IMG/VR virus record: IMGVR_UViG_3300038415_000184
Span: 1-40,433 of that record
Direction: 5' to 3' (one strand)
From: a virus
Length of the DNA stretch: 40,433 bases
The stretch's first letter is position 1, and the number at the start of each line of letters is the position of its first letter. Below the pieces are notes generated by a model that did not search any database, had not been told where the DNA came from, and saw nothing but the letters and a program-made list of their open reading frames with translations. Both the position numbers and the translations under genes were made by a program. Positions 26,207 through 34,148 of the stretch are shown here, in pieces.

Positions 26207-27262
26207 ATGGTTCCGGGGTCCCCGCCACTTCCCCCTAAGGACATGGCCCTCCTTCCACCTTCGGAAGCCGTTCCTTCGTCAGTCTCGCCACGAACTGGAG
26301 GGCATCGCCGGGCTCGCCATATTGTCCTGGCAATCCTTTTGTCTCTCTCTTTACTCGCGGGGGCAGGCTGGGTTTACTTCCATTGGAACGATCCGGACAA
26401 GGAGTACAAGATCGTCAACTTTAGCGCGGCATGGTTCCCCTTTGCGGTCTCCATATTCGCTGCGTTTATTCCAGACTTGGAGAAAGTCGGCAAGATGAGA
26501 CGAGTTTGGAGGATCGGAATCATCGTTGCTGGCTTCTTGTATAGTATTGTGCTTTGGCATCAGCAATCGGTTAATCTTGCCGCATCCCGACGCGACCAAG
26601 AAGGGATCGTAACCACTGCTGTTAGTAAATCTAACGATCATGCCGACCAGCAGATCAGCGGCATTAGAAAGGACGTTTCTGCAGTTCGGGGAGATTTCGC
26701 TAAAGCAAACGATCAATCTGGCCGACAGATATCTAAAATGGAAGATGAGTTAAAGGGCGCATTTGGAAGCGTTGCGACATTGGTATCCAAAACGGAGACT
26801 AATCTCAATGCCAGCATCGGCAAGGTTGGGAAACCAGAGCCGCCCGATCTAGCAAGCCTACAGTTTGGTCTGTGGGAAGAGAATTCGTCAACCGCCGGCC
26901 CAATCCTTACTTCTTCGCTTCGCCCCGATAAAGATGGTGTCTTCACTGTTGCCTTCTGGCTGACGAATAACTCTAACACCGCGATGCACTCGGTTGACGT
27001 ATGGATTGACATCTGCGACCATTGTATGTTTACTCAAGAACCAGCAGGCTTTGAAAGGCCAACGGGTATGCGAGACCAGACAAGGCACGTACGGATTTCT
27101 CTTCTCAATCCAGGGGTGGGTACGGAGAAAGGGATCCTCCATATCAAGCCCGCAAGGCCGTTTACACAATTCGAGGTTGCAATGCGATATTCGTGTGAGG
27201 TTTGCGTTAAGATGGCACCCCCACAGAAGGCCACGATCATCGCCTTACCACAAGCCCCTTGA
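26207..27262 (+). CDS. Three-helix membrane protein with coiled coil and beta domain
   Basis: The 351-residue protein was not recognised. Three hydrophobic helices lie near residues 40-62 (HIVLAILLSLSLLAGAGWVY), 75-92 (AAWFPFAVSIFAAFIP) and 105-122 (RIGIIVAGFLYSIVLW). A coiled-coil-like region follows (about 130-215), with repeats of SKSNDHADQQISGIRKDVSA type. The last 130 residues are a beta domain resembling an Ig or DUF-like sandwich. The start is uncertain: the ATG at 26207 was chosen because upstream codons lack support. GC is lower (53% at 26401-26460) than in the head genes. It is likely cargo of the mobile island; an envelope-sensing defence role is a guess. Confidence 0.55.
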   Translation: MVPGSPPLPPKDMALLPPSEAVPSSVSPRTGGHRRARHIVLAILLSLSLLAGAGWVYFHWNDPDKEYKIVNFSAAWFPFAVSIFAAFIPDLEKVGKMRRVWRIGIIVAGFLYSIVLWHQQSVNLAASRRDQEGIVTTAVSKSNDHADQQISGIRKDVSAVRGDFAKANDQSGRQISKMEDELKGAFGSVATLVSKTETNLNASIGKVGKPEPPDLASLQFGLWEENSSTAGPILTSSLRPDKDGVFTVAFWLTNNSNTAMHSVDVWIDICDHCMFTQEPAGFERPTGMRDQTRHVRISLLNPGVGTEKGILHIKPARPFTQFEVAMRYSCEVCVKMAPPQKATIIALPQAP

Positions 27263-27457
27263 CCCCGGACTAAGGCCATCTTGCCATACTCCCCGAAGCC
27301 CGAGATGTGTTATCTCCACGCTAAGGCCACGCTACCCGATTTCAACCACAAGCGCCAGAATCAGATAGCCAACCACGCACCACACAATAGCAGAGCCCGA
27401 CGCTTCTGGCAGAGAAACATACGCCCATAATTTTCTGACCGCAAGGGTAATTTCTAA

Positions 27458-27487
27458 TTGACATTTTTCTTAGCGCTAAGCTATACT
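27458..27487 (+). promoter_or_regulatory. Transposase promoter with palindrome in spacer
   Basis: TTGACA (27458-27463), an 18-bp spacer and TATACT (27482-27487) lie six bases before the ATG at 27494, near consensus and leaderless. The spacer contains CTTAGCGCTAAG (27469-27480), a perfect 12-bp palindrome identical to the one at 25695. Confidence 0.75.
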
Positions 27488-27493
27488 CAAAGC

Positions 27494-28318
27494 ATGAACA
27501 AGCTCGATACGGCTAAGCGTGCTCAGATCGTTGCAGCCATCGTGGAGGGCTGCTCAATTCGGTCCATCGTGCGCATGACGGGCGCATCGAAGAACACGGT
27601 GGCCAAGCTGCTGGTTGAGCTTGGCGCGGCCTGCCTGGAGTACATGGACGAGAACATTCGGAACCTGCGATGCCAGCGGATACAGGTCGATGAGGTGTGG
27701 AGCTTCGTAGGATGTAAGGAGAAGAATCTAACGCGCAAGAACGCGGCGCGTGGCGCGGTTGGAGACGTTTGGCTGTGGGTGGCAATCGACGCAGATACAA
27801 AGTTCATTCCCACTTGGTTCCTGGGAGACCGTGGGGCCGCTTCCGCGTACACGTTTATGAACGACCTCGCCGGTCGCTTGAGCAACCGGGTACAACTCAC
27901 CAGCGACGGCCTAAAGGTTTATCTGAGGGCCGTGGATGACACGTTCGGAACGGATATCGATTACGCAATGCTCGTGAAGATCTACGGTGAAACATCCGAA
28001 GGGCAGAAGCGTTACAGCCCGGCAGAGTGCATCGGTTGTGAACGCAAGCCCATCACGGGGAATCCCGATCCGGCCCACGTCAGCACGAGCTACGTGGAGC
28101 GCCAGAATCTCACGGTTCGGATGTCGCTACGCAGGTACACGCGCTTGACAAATGCGTTTTCTAAGAAGATCGAAAACCACTGTGCTGCGTTGGCAATTTT
28201 TTATATGTACTACAACTTCGTTAGGATTCATCAGACGTTGCGGGTGACCCCGGCGATGGCAGCGGGGGTAACGGATCGGCTCTGGTCAATTGAGGATCTG
28301 GTTGGATTGCTGGAGTAA
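27494..28318 (+). mobile_element. IS1-type DDE transposase, intact
   Basis: The 274-residue protein has an N-terminal helix-turn-helix ([20 protein letters not shown], about residues 25-44) and the three catalytic acids of IS1-type DDE transposases: VDEVWSF, then LTSDGLKVY, then [19 protein letters not shown]. The C-terminal [15 protein letters not shown] motif is typical. Unlike the truncated copy it lacks the zinc finger. Terminal inverted repeats were not found. The start is the ATG six bases after the -10; an upstream in-frame TTG falls inside the -35. The 3' end overlaps the Ntn hydrolase gene by 98 bp on the other strand. Confidence 0.8.
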
Positions 28319-29129
28319 ACCGAGGATGACAGCGTATATCGAGTTCCTTAATCATCTTAATTGCATCGGGTGGGACTCGTGGAGATCCTTCTCGTTCCCA
28401 CTCACTTCTCATTATTGCGATTAGCTCGACTAGGGTGACGCCTTTCCAGGTGAAGGAACCACATCCGCGCTTCCGTACTAACCAAGTCGTATCCCTGCCA
28501 ACTCCAGCCCTTTCAGCCATGAACTTCGCCGCAAAAACGTTGAAGATCGTTTCTTCAAGCGTCTTCTTTGGACTCTGGTTGAAGTAGTAAAGTATCGAAT
28601 CGGATGCCAACCCGCCAGATCCAATAGCGCAAAATCCTGGCTTGTCAAATACCGCGTCTTCGCCCGGCTCGTAAACCGTGAAAAGGTGCGGCTTCCCGCT
28701 GTCATCGAATCCACAGACCAAGAATTGGAGCGACCCTAGGTTTACGATCCGGATATCATTGAATAGGGTGACGAACGTGTTGGCATCAAAGATCTTCTTA
28801 CCATTCCGCTGAAATGTCGGCATATCGAGACCAAACCTGGACAGCACGCGATCCGTAGCTACCTCAACCATCCGCTCTTGGAAAGCGCGCTTAAAGCAGG
28901 ATTTGGCCGATTCTAGTGTCTTATCCGTTTCCGCGAGATATCTCCTCGCTCTTTCAATGATTGGGCTTGCATGAGTGATGTCATCTCCGGATGTCATCAC
29001 CGCCCAATCGTCACAAAGCGCATCCTGTTTTATGCAATTACCATCGGTTGAGATTGTGATCCCAGAGATCATCGTATCTGAAACAGTAACAATATACTCT
29101 TGCGCTATCGCTGCTATGCAAACTGTCAT
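28221..29129 (-). CDS. Proteasome-beta-like Ntn hydrolase
   Basis: The 302-residue protein starts MTVCIAAIA. After Met removal Thr becomes residue 1, the Asp in VSDTM is residue 17 and the Lys in NCIKQD is residue 33, the exact spacing of the Thr1/Asp17/Lys33 catalytic set of 20S proteasome beta subunits. A later [12 protein letters not shown] loop also fits that fold. The ATG at 29129 has GGAG four bases after GA, a good ribosome site. Standalone bacterial relatives exist (HslV, Anbu and unnamed Ntn proteins). The last 33 residues are read from the opposite strand of the transposase gene, so the IS may have replaced its natural C-terminus. It is 109 bp downstream of the early operon and may be transcribed with it. 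Confidence 0.7.
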   Translation of the reverse strand: MTVCIAAIAQEYIVTVSDTMISGITISTDGNCIKQDALCDDWAVMTSGDDITHASPIIERARRYLAETDKTLESAKSCFKRAFQERMVEVATDRVLSRFGLDMPTFQRNGKKIFDANTFVTLFNDIRIVNLGSLQFLVCGFDDSGKPHLFTVYEPGEDAVFDKPGFCAIGSGGLASDSILYYFNQSPKKTLEETIFNVFAAKFMAERAGVGRDTTWLVRKRGCGSFTWKGVTLVELIAIMRSEWEREGSPRVPPDAIKMIKELDIRCHPRFTPAIQPDPQLTRADPLPPLPSPGSPATSDES

Positions 29130-29238
29130 ACGCTTCTCCTCGGAACGCTTCCAAGGATATCGCAGACGGTTGAACAGTGGCGGAGAGGGGCGCGGACGTG
29201 GGCTGGCCGGTGAGATCGGACGCCGGAAGGGAGTCACT

Positions 29239-29685
29239 TCACACCGGCCTTGTCGGTGTCAAGCCCACCGACCGGCCAAACTGACCCACTACCCTCACGC
29301 GCCCCCGCAGTTTCGGCTGAGGGCTGAGGGTCTTCCAGGGCTTCTGCCGCGGGCGCTTGCGCTTAATTGGTTTCAGCGGCGTTCCCGAGGGCAGGTAGCC
29401 GGGTAGCACGTCACGGTGCTGCTGAAGCGCCTGGCGGGCCTTCACCGCCAATTCTAGGGGTATCGTGGCAAAGCGCGCTATGTTGTACTCGTCGGCTGCC
29501 CGCCAGACCACCTGCCCGAGAACATCCGGTATCCCGAAGCCTACTAGCTCGCCGCGATCACGCAAATCTCCAGGTTCAATCCGCTCGCCCTTCGTCCGCA
29601 GTACCCAAGCCGCAAACCGGACGTTTCGCCGATAGGCGTCGTTGCCCAGCAGCGGCGCGGCCCGGATCTCGTCCGCGCGGGTCAT
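29239..29685 (-). CDS. Phage early protein, unknown
   Basis: The 148-residue protein was not recognised. It has an N-terminal helical part (ADEIRAAPLLGNDAYRRNVR) and a basic, Pro-rich C-terminal half (KPIKRKRPRQKPWKTLSPQP). It is the last gene of the early operon and overlaps its upstream neighbour by ATGA. DNA binding is suggested only by charge. Confidence 0.5.
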   Translation of the reverse strand: MTRADEIRAAPLLGNDAYRRNVRFAAWVLRTKGERIEPGDLRDRGELVGFGIPDVLGQVVWRAADEYNIARFATIPLELAVKARQALQQHRDVLPGYLPSGTPLKPIKRKRPRQKPWKTLSPQPKLRGRVRVVGQFGRSVGLTPTRPV

Positions 29686-30203
29686 GATGCTTTCGCCTCC
29701 TGGAAGCACTCGCACCTCCGCGCCGCCTCGCCGATGTACTGGTCCGGTCGGTGCGGCTGCGGCTTGCCGGGGTTCTTATCGCTCCACTCGCGCTCGCGCT
29801 GCCGCCAGCCGTCCATGATCTGCTGAGCCTGCATAAACCCCGCGTGCCCTTCGCCCAGCGGCTGCTTCAGGCGTTCCCCATCGCCCACCATCGTACAAAG
29901 CTCGTAGCTCGTGATGTAGCCCAAACCGCCGCAAATGTCGCAGTATTTCGGAGGAGGCGGCGGCTCGCGTTCGCTCTGCACCCAGACGATTACCTCGTTC
30001 AGGGTTGCTACGCTGGGGCACCTCGGCGACTCCAAACACCGGGTAATGACGCGCTGGGCTTGCATCGGATTGTCGCAGCGTGTCTCAAGATAGTGGATAA
30101 GCTCTTTCAGCCCCGCGTTCTTGTAAAGCCTCAGACTGGCAAATCCTTCCGTGCCCGCCAGCCGCGCGATCTGAAGTTTCGCAAAATTGTGGTCTATCGG
30201 CAT
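29682..30203 (-). CDS. Zinc-motif protein of the replication operon
   Basis: The 173-residue protein has a CDICGG knuckle near residue 88 and a CEC pair near the C-terminus (RRCECFQEA), so it may hold one metal. The N-terminal 80 residues are helical. Similar small zinc proteins sit beside phage replication initiators. No helicase or loader motif was found, so an accessory role in replication is an inference from position. Confidence 0.5.
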   Translation of the reverse strand: MPIDHNFAKLQIARLAGTEGFASLRLYKNAGLKELIHYLETRCDNPMQAQRVITRCLESPRCPSVATLNEVIVWVQSEREPPPPPKYCDICGGLGYITSYELCTMVGDGERLKQPLGEGHAGFMQAQQIMDGWRQREREWSDKNPGKPQPHRPDQYIGEAARRCECFQEAKAS

Positions 30204-30206
30204 GGT

Positions 30207-30500
30207 TCAGTTGATTTTCTGCATCGCAAGCGGCCCGAGCACTTCGTCTATTGTGGCTTGCTCCGCTATTTTCTCGCCGCTCTTTCTCTTCCGCGGCTTA
30301 TCGAGTAAGCGCTTCACACCATCTGGGATGTCCACCTGCGCAGCGCAAATTTCGCAGATCGAGCGCGGGCCGGTCCGCAGTGCGTTCCCGTTCTCGGCCA
30401 CGACAGTGTTGCCGTACTTGTCTTTTTTGTACCCGGCCTCGCCAGGGATAAGATGCCCATTCTTGCAATACTTCGGCGGTTGTTTGAATTCCTGCCCCAT
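30207..30500 (-). CDS. Small zinc-knuckle protein, unknown
   Basis: The 97-residue protein has YCKNGHLIPGE (about residues 10-20) and CEICAAQ (about 50-56), a likely zinc-binding pair of CxNGH and CxxC. A basic helix follows (KRLLDKPRKRKSGEKIAEQA). The ATG at 30500 is supported by AAAGGA; the longer upstream reading lacks it. It lies 10 bp after the replication gene. Confidence 0.6.
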   Translation of the reverse strand: MGQEFKQPPKYCKNGHLIPGEAGYKKDKYGNTVVAENGNALRTGPRSICEICAAQVDIPDGVKRLLDKPRKRKSGEKIAEQATIDEVLGPLAMQKIN

Positions 30501-30510
30501 ATTTTCCTTT

Positions 30511-31284
30511 CTATAGATCGTCCCATTCGTCGTGTTTCGGCTTCGGCGGGGCCGGCGTCGGCTCCTGCCAACATCGAGCATTCAGCCAACTGGCCGGATG
30601 TTTCTGATATTGTGGGTCCTGCTCCTCCAGGGAAGGCAACAGCCGCTTCAGGCCCTCTAGGATCACACTTGGCTCTGCCAACCTCGTCGCTTTCTGATAT
30701 GCGTTCCAAGCTGCGCCTGGGGCTTTTTTCCTCGGGTACAGCGCATAAAACTCCTCGAATTCTGGCGAGGTGCCGTTTAGGGTGGGCTTTTGCGCTCGCC
30801 GTTTCTTCCCCGTTCCATTCGGAGGCGAAAGCTCAAGCACAGCCGCGTCAGCGGCGGAGTGTATAGGCTCTGGCTCTGGCTTATGAACAGGCTCAGGCTC
30901 AGGCAGTGTGTTTATGTGTGTAGATTGTGTGTCTATGTGTGTATTTTGTGTGCACACTGCAAATGTAAGCCTTTTCCTTTCAAGTTTTTGTAAAACTGCC
31001 CTGTCTGCGTGCATGTGCCAGTCATGTATGACCCACCTGTACTCTGGGTCTGGGTCCAGGTAGCCCGCATGGTGCAAGGCATCTACCAGCCTACTGGCCG
31101 ACCCGTGCCAGCCCACTGCCCTGGCTATGGCCTCGTCTGAGAACCGGCCCACATCGCCGCGCGGCGCATAGTCGGCCGTAAAATGCCAAAGAAGTTCCAG
31201 TATGCCAACGGCAGAATAGATTGGGATGTGCAGAGTCGCAACCAGCGCTCTCGTTTTGGGATGTTCAGGCGTGCCACGTTTCAT
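30511..31284 (-). CDS. Phage replication initiator-like protein
   Basis: The 257-residue protein has an N-terminal winged-helix domain (about residues 25-95, FSDEAIARAVGWHGSASRLV then WVIHDWHMHAD). A low-complexity linker of Thr/His/Asn and Glu/Pro repeats follows, then a C-terminal FEEFYALYPRKKAPGAAWNA and YQKHPASWLNARCW, the signature of phage replication proteins that load the helicase. The linker is encoded by GT-rich repeats around 30908-30960. No ATPase motif is present, so a host helicase loader or a separate protein would be needed. Confidence 0.65.
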   Translation of the reverse strand: MKRGTPEHPKTRALVATLHIPIYSAVGILELLWHFTADYAPRGDVGRFSDEAIARAVGWHGSASRLVDALHHAGYLDPDPEYRWVIHDWHMHADRAVLQKLERKRLTFAVCTQNTHIDTQSTHINTLPEPEPVHKPEPEPIHSAADAAVLELSPPNGTGKKRRAQKPTLNGTSPEFEEFYALYPRKKAPGAAWNAYQKATRLAEPSVILEGLKRLLPSLEEQDPQYQKHPASWLNARCWQEPTPAPPKPKHDEWDDL

Positions 31285-31410
31285 CAGCCCTCCAGAGGCT
31301 AATGCGGGTGGGCGGCCTTCTGGAGAAGCCGCCCGTGGTGTCCCGCGTATTCAGCGCCGAGGCCTTCGTCGCTGAACTCATTTTACGCCAGTTCTTCGGC
31401 GAATTCAATG

Positions 31411-31701
31411 CTAATCCTGCCTGTCGGCTTCGGCTCCTGGCTTGACCGGCTCGTATGTTTTGGAGAAAATATCTGGCTTGCAGGGGTAAATCTCACCATT
31501 CACGCCCTTGATGGCAAAATCTCCCTTATTGCCCACCATGACACCTTCTAGTGTTTTAATTTCCGCGCTGCGAAGATCGCCCCGCTCACCCCGTAGGACA
31601 ATCTCGTTTGTCGTCACCTTGTCCATAAACCAGTCGGGGATGTAGTCAATCCCGATTCTGAACGCTTCGACGATGACGGGCTTTTTACGAAATAATGGCA
31701 T
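31411..31701 (-). CDS. Small phage protein of PGDYG type
   Basis: The 96-residue protein begins RKKPVIVEAFRIG and contains IKTLEGVMVGNKGDFAIKGV followed by GEIYPCKPDIFSKTYEPV. This is a widespread small phage family (PGDYG and relatives) with a compact beta fold and no known function. A PCKPDIF motif near the C-terminus is diagnostic. The ATG overlaps the next upstream stop (TAATG). Confidence 0.75.
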   Translation of the reverse strand: MPLFRKKPVIVEAFRIGIDYIPDWFMDKVTTNEIVLRGERGDLRSAEIKTLEGVMVGNKGDFAIKGVNGEIYPCKPDIFSKTYEPVKPGAEADRQD

Positions 31702-31868
31702 TATCTTTCCCTTTCGTCTTCCGGCTCCTCGCCGGCCTCGCGCTCAAGCTCGCGCCGCACGGCCTTGAAGTGGGCCCGCGCCAGCGAATCCCGCGGCTCG
31801 GAGCATGACACACACCACTGCCGGTCGTCGGGATTGAGCTTACCGCACTCGCCGCAGCGCCAGATCAT
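31701..31868 (-). CDS. RanBP-type zinc-finger mini-protein
   Basis: The 55-residue protein has WRCGECGKLNPDDRQWCVSC, a C-x2-C-x10-C-x2-C zinc finger of the RanBP2 type, then an Arg/Glu-rich helix. Such fingers bind RNA, DNA or ubiquitin-like partners in other systems; the role here is unknown. The ATG at 31868 has GGAGGAAGGG upstream and was preferred to a longer reading. Confidence 0.65.
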   Translation of the reverse strand: MIWRCGECGKLNPDDRQWCVSCSEPRDSLARAHFKAVRRELEREAGEEPEDERER

Positions 31869-32140
31869 CCCTTCCTCCGCGCAACCCGTTCGCGCGCCCA
31901 CTGCAGGGCTTCGGCCATCGCGTCGGCATCGCGGTTGAGGTCCAACCTACTGCGCACTTCAGCCAATGAACGCACTTTACCGGCCTCTAGGTCCAAGAGG
32001 CCCGCGATGATTCCCTCCAGGTCGTGTCGATTCTCCGTCAACTTCCGCACCTGTTCGCGGAGATCATCATATTCCGCCTTTGTCAGCGTGACCGTTGTAT
32101 ATCCCCCCGTCAGTTCGATTGTTTTGATAGTATTGCTCAT
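31865..32140 (-). CDS. Helical early protein with DADAMAEAL motif
   Basis: The 91-residue protein is a helix-rich charged protein (KAEYDDLREQVRKLTENRHD) ending in RDADAMAEALQWARERVARR. The DADAMAEAL motif is shared with the next upstream gene, suggesting partial duplication. It was not recognised. It overlaps both neighbours by ATGA. Confidence 0.5.
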   Translation of the reverse strand: MSNTIKTIELTGGYTTVTLTKAEYDDLREQVRKLTENRHDLEGIIAGLLDLEAGKVRSLAEVRSRLDLNRDADAMAEALQWARERVARRKG

Positions 32141-32547
32141 TTTTTCCTCCGCGCCCGTCGCTCAGCCAGCCGCAGGGCTTCGGCGTGCTCTGCAAAAACC
32201 GACTCCGCATAAGGTTTGTTAAGCCTCGTTAGCGAGTGCACCAACGCCTCGGCCATCGCGTCCGCCTCGCGCTCTGACCCCTCAGCCCGTTCCAAGAGCC
32301 AGCCGATCAAATTACCCAGATCGGGCAGAACAAGGGGCTTGTTGTGCGCTTTCTGCCACAGTTTGTCGGCCTCCATTGTGCGGGTGTGTTGAAAGTTGAA
32401 AAGCTGCTCGTTTTCGTTGTTCTCTTCCATTAGCTTCCGCACCTGCTCGCGGAGCCGTGCGAGTTCGGCGTCACGGGGATCCGGTGACCGCACCGTTGGA
32501 TTACGCATGGCATCACCACAAGACGTGCTATTGTAGGTTTCGCTCAT
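32137..32547 (-). CDS. Helical early protein, partial paralogue of neighbour
   Basis: The 136-residue protein has AELARLREQVRKLMEENNEN near the N-terminus and EREADAMAEAL near the C-terminus, as in the adjacent 91-residue protein, with an insert between. Both end in a basic RRARRKK-type tail. The function is unknown. The coiled-coil character suggests they may pair with each other. Confidence 0.5.
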   Translation of the reverse strand: MSETYNSTSCGDAMRNPTVRSPDPRDAELARLREQVRKLMEENNENEQLFNFQHTRTMEADKLWQKAHNKPLVLPDLGNLIGWLLERAEGSEREADAMAEALVHSLTRLNKPYAESVFAEHAEALRLAERRARRKK

Positions 32548-33143
32548 CCGCGCTCCTCCTTCGCCATCTTACGAATATGGTCTGCAGCCATTGCCAGCCC
32601 CGCATAATGCAATGGCCCAATTGGAGATGGATCGGTTGGTGTAACCGCGTCAGCGGCCTCTTCCAGCGCCCTGCGCCGTACCTCGTCGTCGTGGGCTGTA
32701 AGGGCGGCGGAGAGATTGAGCTTGTCCATCTCACATATCCGTTGCACGGCCGCATGCAATGATCGGTACTTGCAATCAGCCCTTGCCTCGTCGCGGCTAC
32801 CGCACAAACAGTCCCGGTCGCCGCAATCCATCGGCCCCCAGTAAGAGACATATTCTTGAAGAAATTTGGCATCTTTCTGATACTGCCCGAGAACTGCCCT
32901 AAGCCCATCCCGCTGCTGGATCGCCTTGTCGCATAGCTTCATCCACTTCTCAACCGATTGCATGAGTGCGTGCTCAGAAGTCTTGCGGATGGCGAGTTCT
33001 TGCTGCGCCTCGGCCAGCGCGGACAAGATAATGTCACGCGCAGCCTTCATTTTGGTCGGGTACGGATATTCAGAAAAACTCAGAAGACTAAATCCCGCGA
33101 CCGCTGCTTCCAGTTCCTTCGGATCAATCATCGGCTTCTCCAT
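32544..33143 (-). CDS. Cysteine-containing early protein, unknown
   Basis: The 199-residue protein has a helical N-terminus and a CGDRDCLCGSRDEARADC segment near residue 110 that could bind zinc. A helical C-terminus follows with ALEEAADAVTPTDPSP. The ATG at 33143 is preferred; a GTG four codons upstream is an alternative. It overlaps its upstream neighbour by 16 bp and its downstream neighbour by ATGA. Confidence 0.45.
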   Translation of the reverse strand: MEKPMIDPKELEAAVAGFSLLSFSEYPYPTKMKAARDIILSALAEAQQELAIRKTSEHALMQSVEKWMKLCDKAIQQRDGLRAVLGQYQKDAKFLQEYVSYWGPMDCGDRDCLCGSRDEARADCKYRSLHAAVQRICEMDKLNLSAALTAHDDEVRRRALEEAADAVTPTDPSPIGPLHYAGLAMAADHIRKMAKEERG

Positions 33144-33349
33144 TTTGGCCCCCACAATTTGCAGAACGCATCATCTTCTGCTTTCTCCAATGCCTTTGCT
33201 TCCCGCTTGCGCTGAATCCATACCTGCTCTTTGATGGTTAAATGGCTTTTATCCAATACGTCTATCAACAATTGCCGGCTTGAAGGAACAAGACGGCAAC
33301 TAGGAGCAGAAGCGGTAGCCAATAGCCAAGCCAGGGCGAGATCAATCAT
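33128..33349 (-). CDS. Small early protein with hydrophobic N-terminus
   Basis: The 73-residue protein begins MIDLALAWLLATASAPS, which could be a membrane or signal segment, followed by a basic helix (IQRKREAKALEKAEDDAFCK). It was not recognised. It lies in the dense early operon. Confidence 0.4.
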   Translation of the reverse strand: MIDLALAWLLATASAPSCRLVPSSRQLLIDVLDKSHLTIKEQVWIQRKREAKALEKAEDDAFCKLWGPKWRSR

Positions 33350-33416
33350 CGGCTTCTCCCTTCTTCAGCAGTTCCGCGCGCTGCTCCGGCCTGGACCTAC
33401 CAGCACAATCCTTCAC
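33342..33416 (-). CDS. Possible 24-residue micro-gene, GTG start
   Basis: A GTG at 33416 with AGGGGCGCAAGG upstream opens a frame of 24 codons (VKDCAGRSRPEQRAELLKKG then EADD) that ends 5 bp inside the next start. A longer reading over the neighbouring gene is rejected because it would overlap 130 bp. Translation is uncertain. Confidence 0.25.
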   Translation of the reverse strand: MKDCAGRSRPEQRAELLKKGEADD

Positions 33417-33427
33417 CCTTGCGCCCC

Positions 33428-33643
33428 TTACTCCCGCAGGCAGCTCAGCACCATGCGACAGCCATTGATAAACGCCTCTTCGGCTGAGGATGGCAATTCT
33501 CCGATCTCGTTGATTGTCTGTTCGATCAGGCCCCACTTCAGCGCTTCGGCCTGCCAAGCTGCAAACGCTGCGTCGCGGCAGAAGGCTTCCTTCCGCTCCG
33601 GCGTCATCACCGGCTGCGGTACGTTGACTGTTTGGTCGGTCAT
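33428..33643 (-). CDS. Small early protein, unknown
   Basis: The 71-residue protein is mostly helical (ERKEAFCRDAAFAAWQAEAL, INEIGELPSSAEEAF) and was not recognised. The ATG at 33643 overlaps the upstream stop by ATGA, which supports the start over a longer upstream reading. Confidence 0.5.
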   Translation of the reverse strand: MTDQTVNVPQPVMTPERKEAFCRDAAFAAWQAEALKWGLIEQTINEIGELPSSAEEAFINGCRMVLSCLRE

Positions 33644-33861
33644 CGCTTCTCTCCCTTCATTGTCCGCCGCAGCCGCTCCAGCCATCCACGCTTCGGAGCG
33701 TAGCCCAGTCTCTGCAAGGCTTCCTCCAGGCTCAGGCAGAAGAGGCCGTTCCATGCGTGCCCCCTGCCGGACTCATCCCGGTCGAACACACGGATTCCGT
33801 CCGGGGCGATGACCAGCACCCGCGTCGCTTTGCCGATTGCTTTGTGGATGTCGAAGTTCAT
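33640..33861 (-). CDS. Small early protein, unknown
   Basis: The 73-residue protein has a strand-rich first half (TRVLVIAPDGIRVFDRDESG) and a basic helical tail (RGWLERLRRTMKGEK). No family was recognised. It overlaps both neighbours by ATGA. Confidence 0.45.
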   Translation of the reverse strand: MNFDIHKAIGKATRVLVIAPDGIRVFDRDESGRGHAWNGLFCLSLEEALQRLGYAPKRGWLERLRRTMKGEKR

Positions 33862-34148
33862 AGTACTCCCTCGTAATCAAGAATCACAGCCATCGCTTCG
33901 TCAAAGTTCGACACAATGTTGACCTGGCCAGACCATCTTGTGTGCCACTCCTGTTCCATCAGGGTGAGCTTCCGGTCGCACTCGCGCTCGCCGGTCTTCA
34001 CCTCAAAGAGAAAGTTCGCTCCGCGCCAGCCGCAGAGTAGATCAGGGCAGCCCTTGCCAACCTCGGCGAGACTCTGGACTTGCACGCCCGCATCGCGGAG
34101 TTTTTTAACGATCTCGGCTTGCGCATTATCGATCTTGGCTGCCCTCAT
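33858..34148 (-). CDS. VRR-NUC-type PD-(D/E)XK nuclease
   Basis: The 96-residue protein has GKGCPDLLCGWRGANFLFEV then K, giving Asp36, Glu49 and Lys51 of the PD-(D/E)xK nuclease core, and an N-terminal DNAQAEIVKKLRDAG helix. This is the minimal VRR-NUC form seen in phages, thought to act on branched DNA. It sits one gene from RecT, so it probably helps process recombination or replication intermediates. Confidence 0.75.
   Translation of the reverse strand: MRAAKIDNAQAEIVKKLRDAGVQVQSLAEVGKGCPDLLCGWRGANFLFEVKTGERECDRKLTLMEQEWHTRWSGQVNIVSNFDEAMAVILDYEGVL

Noticed and set aside
30908-30960. GT-rich repetitive stretch that might look like a CRISPR or regulatory repeat
   Set aside because: It is the codons of the Thr/His linker of the replication protein; no regular spacer structure is present.
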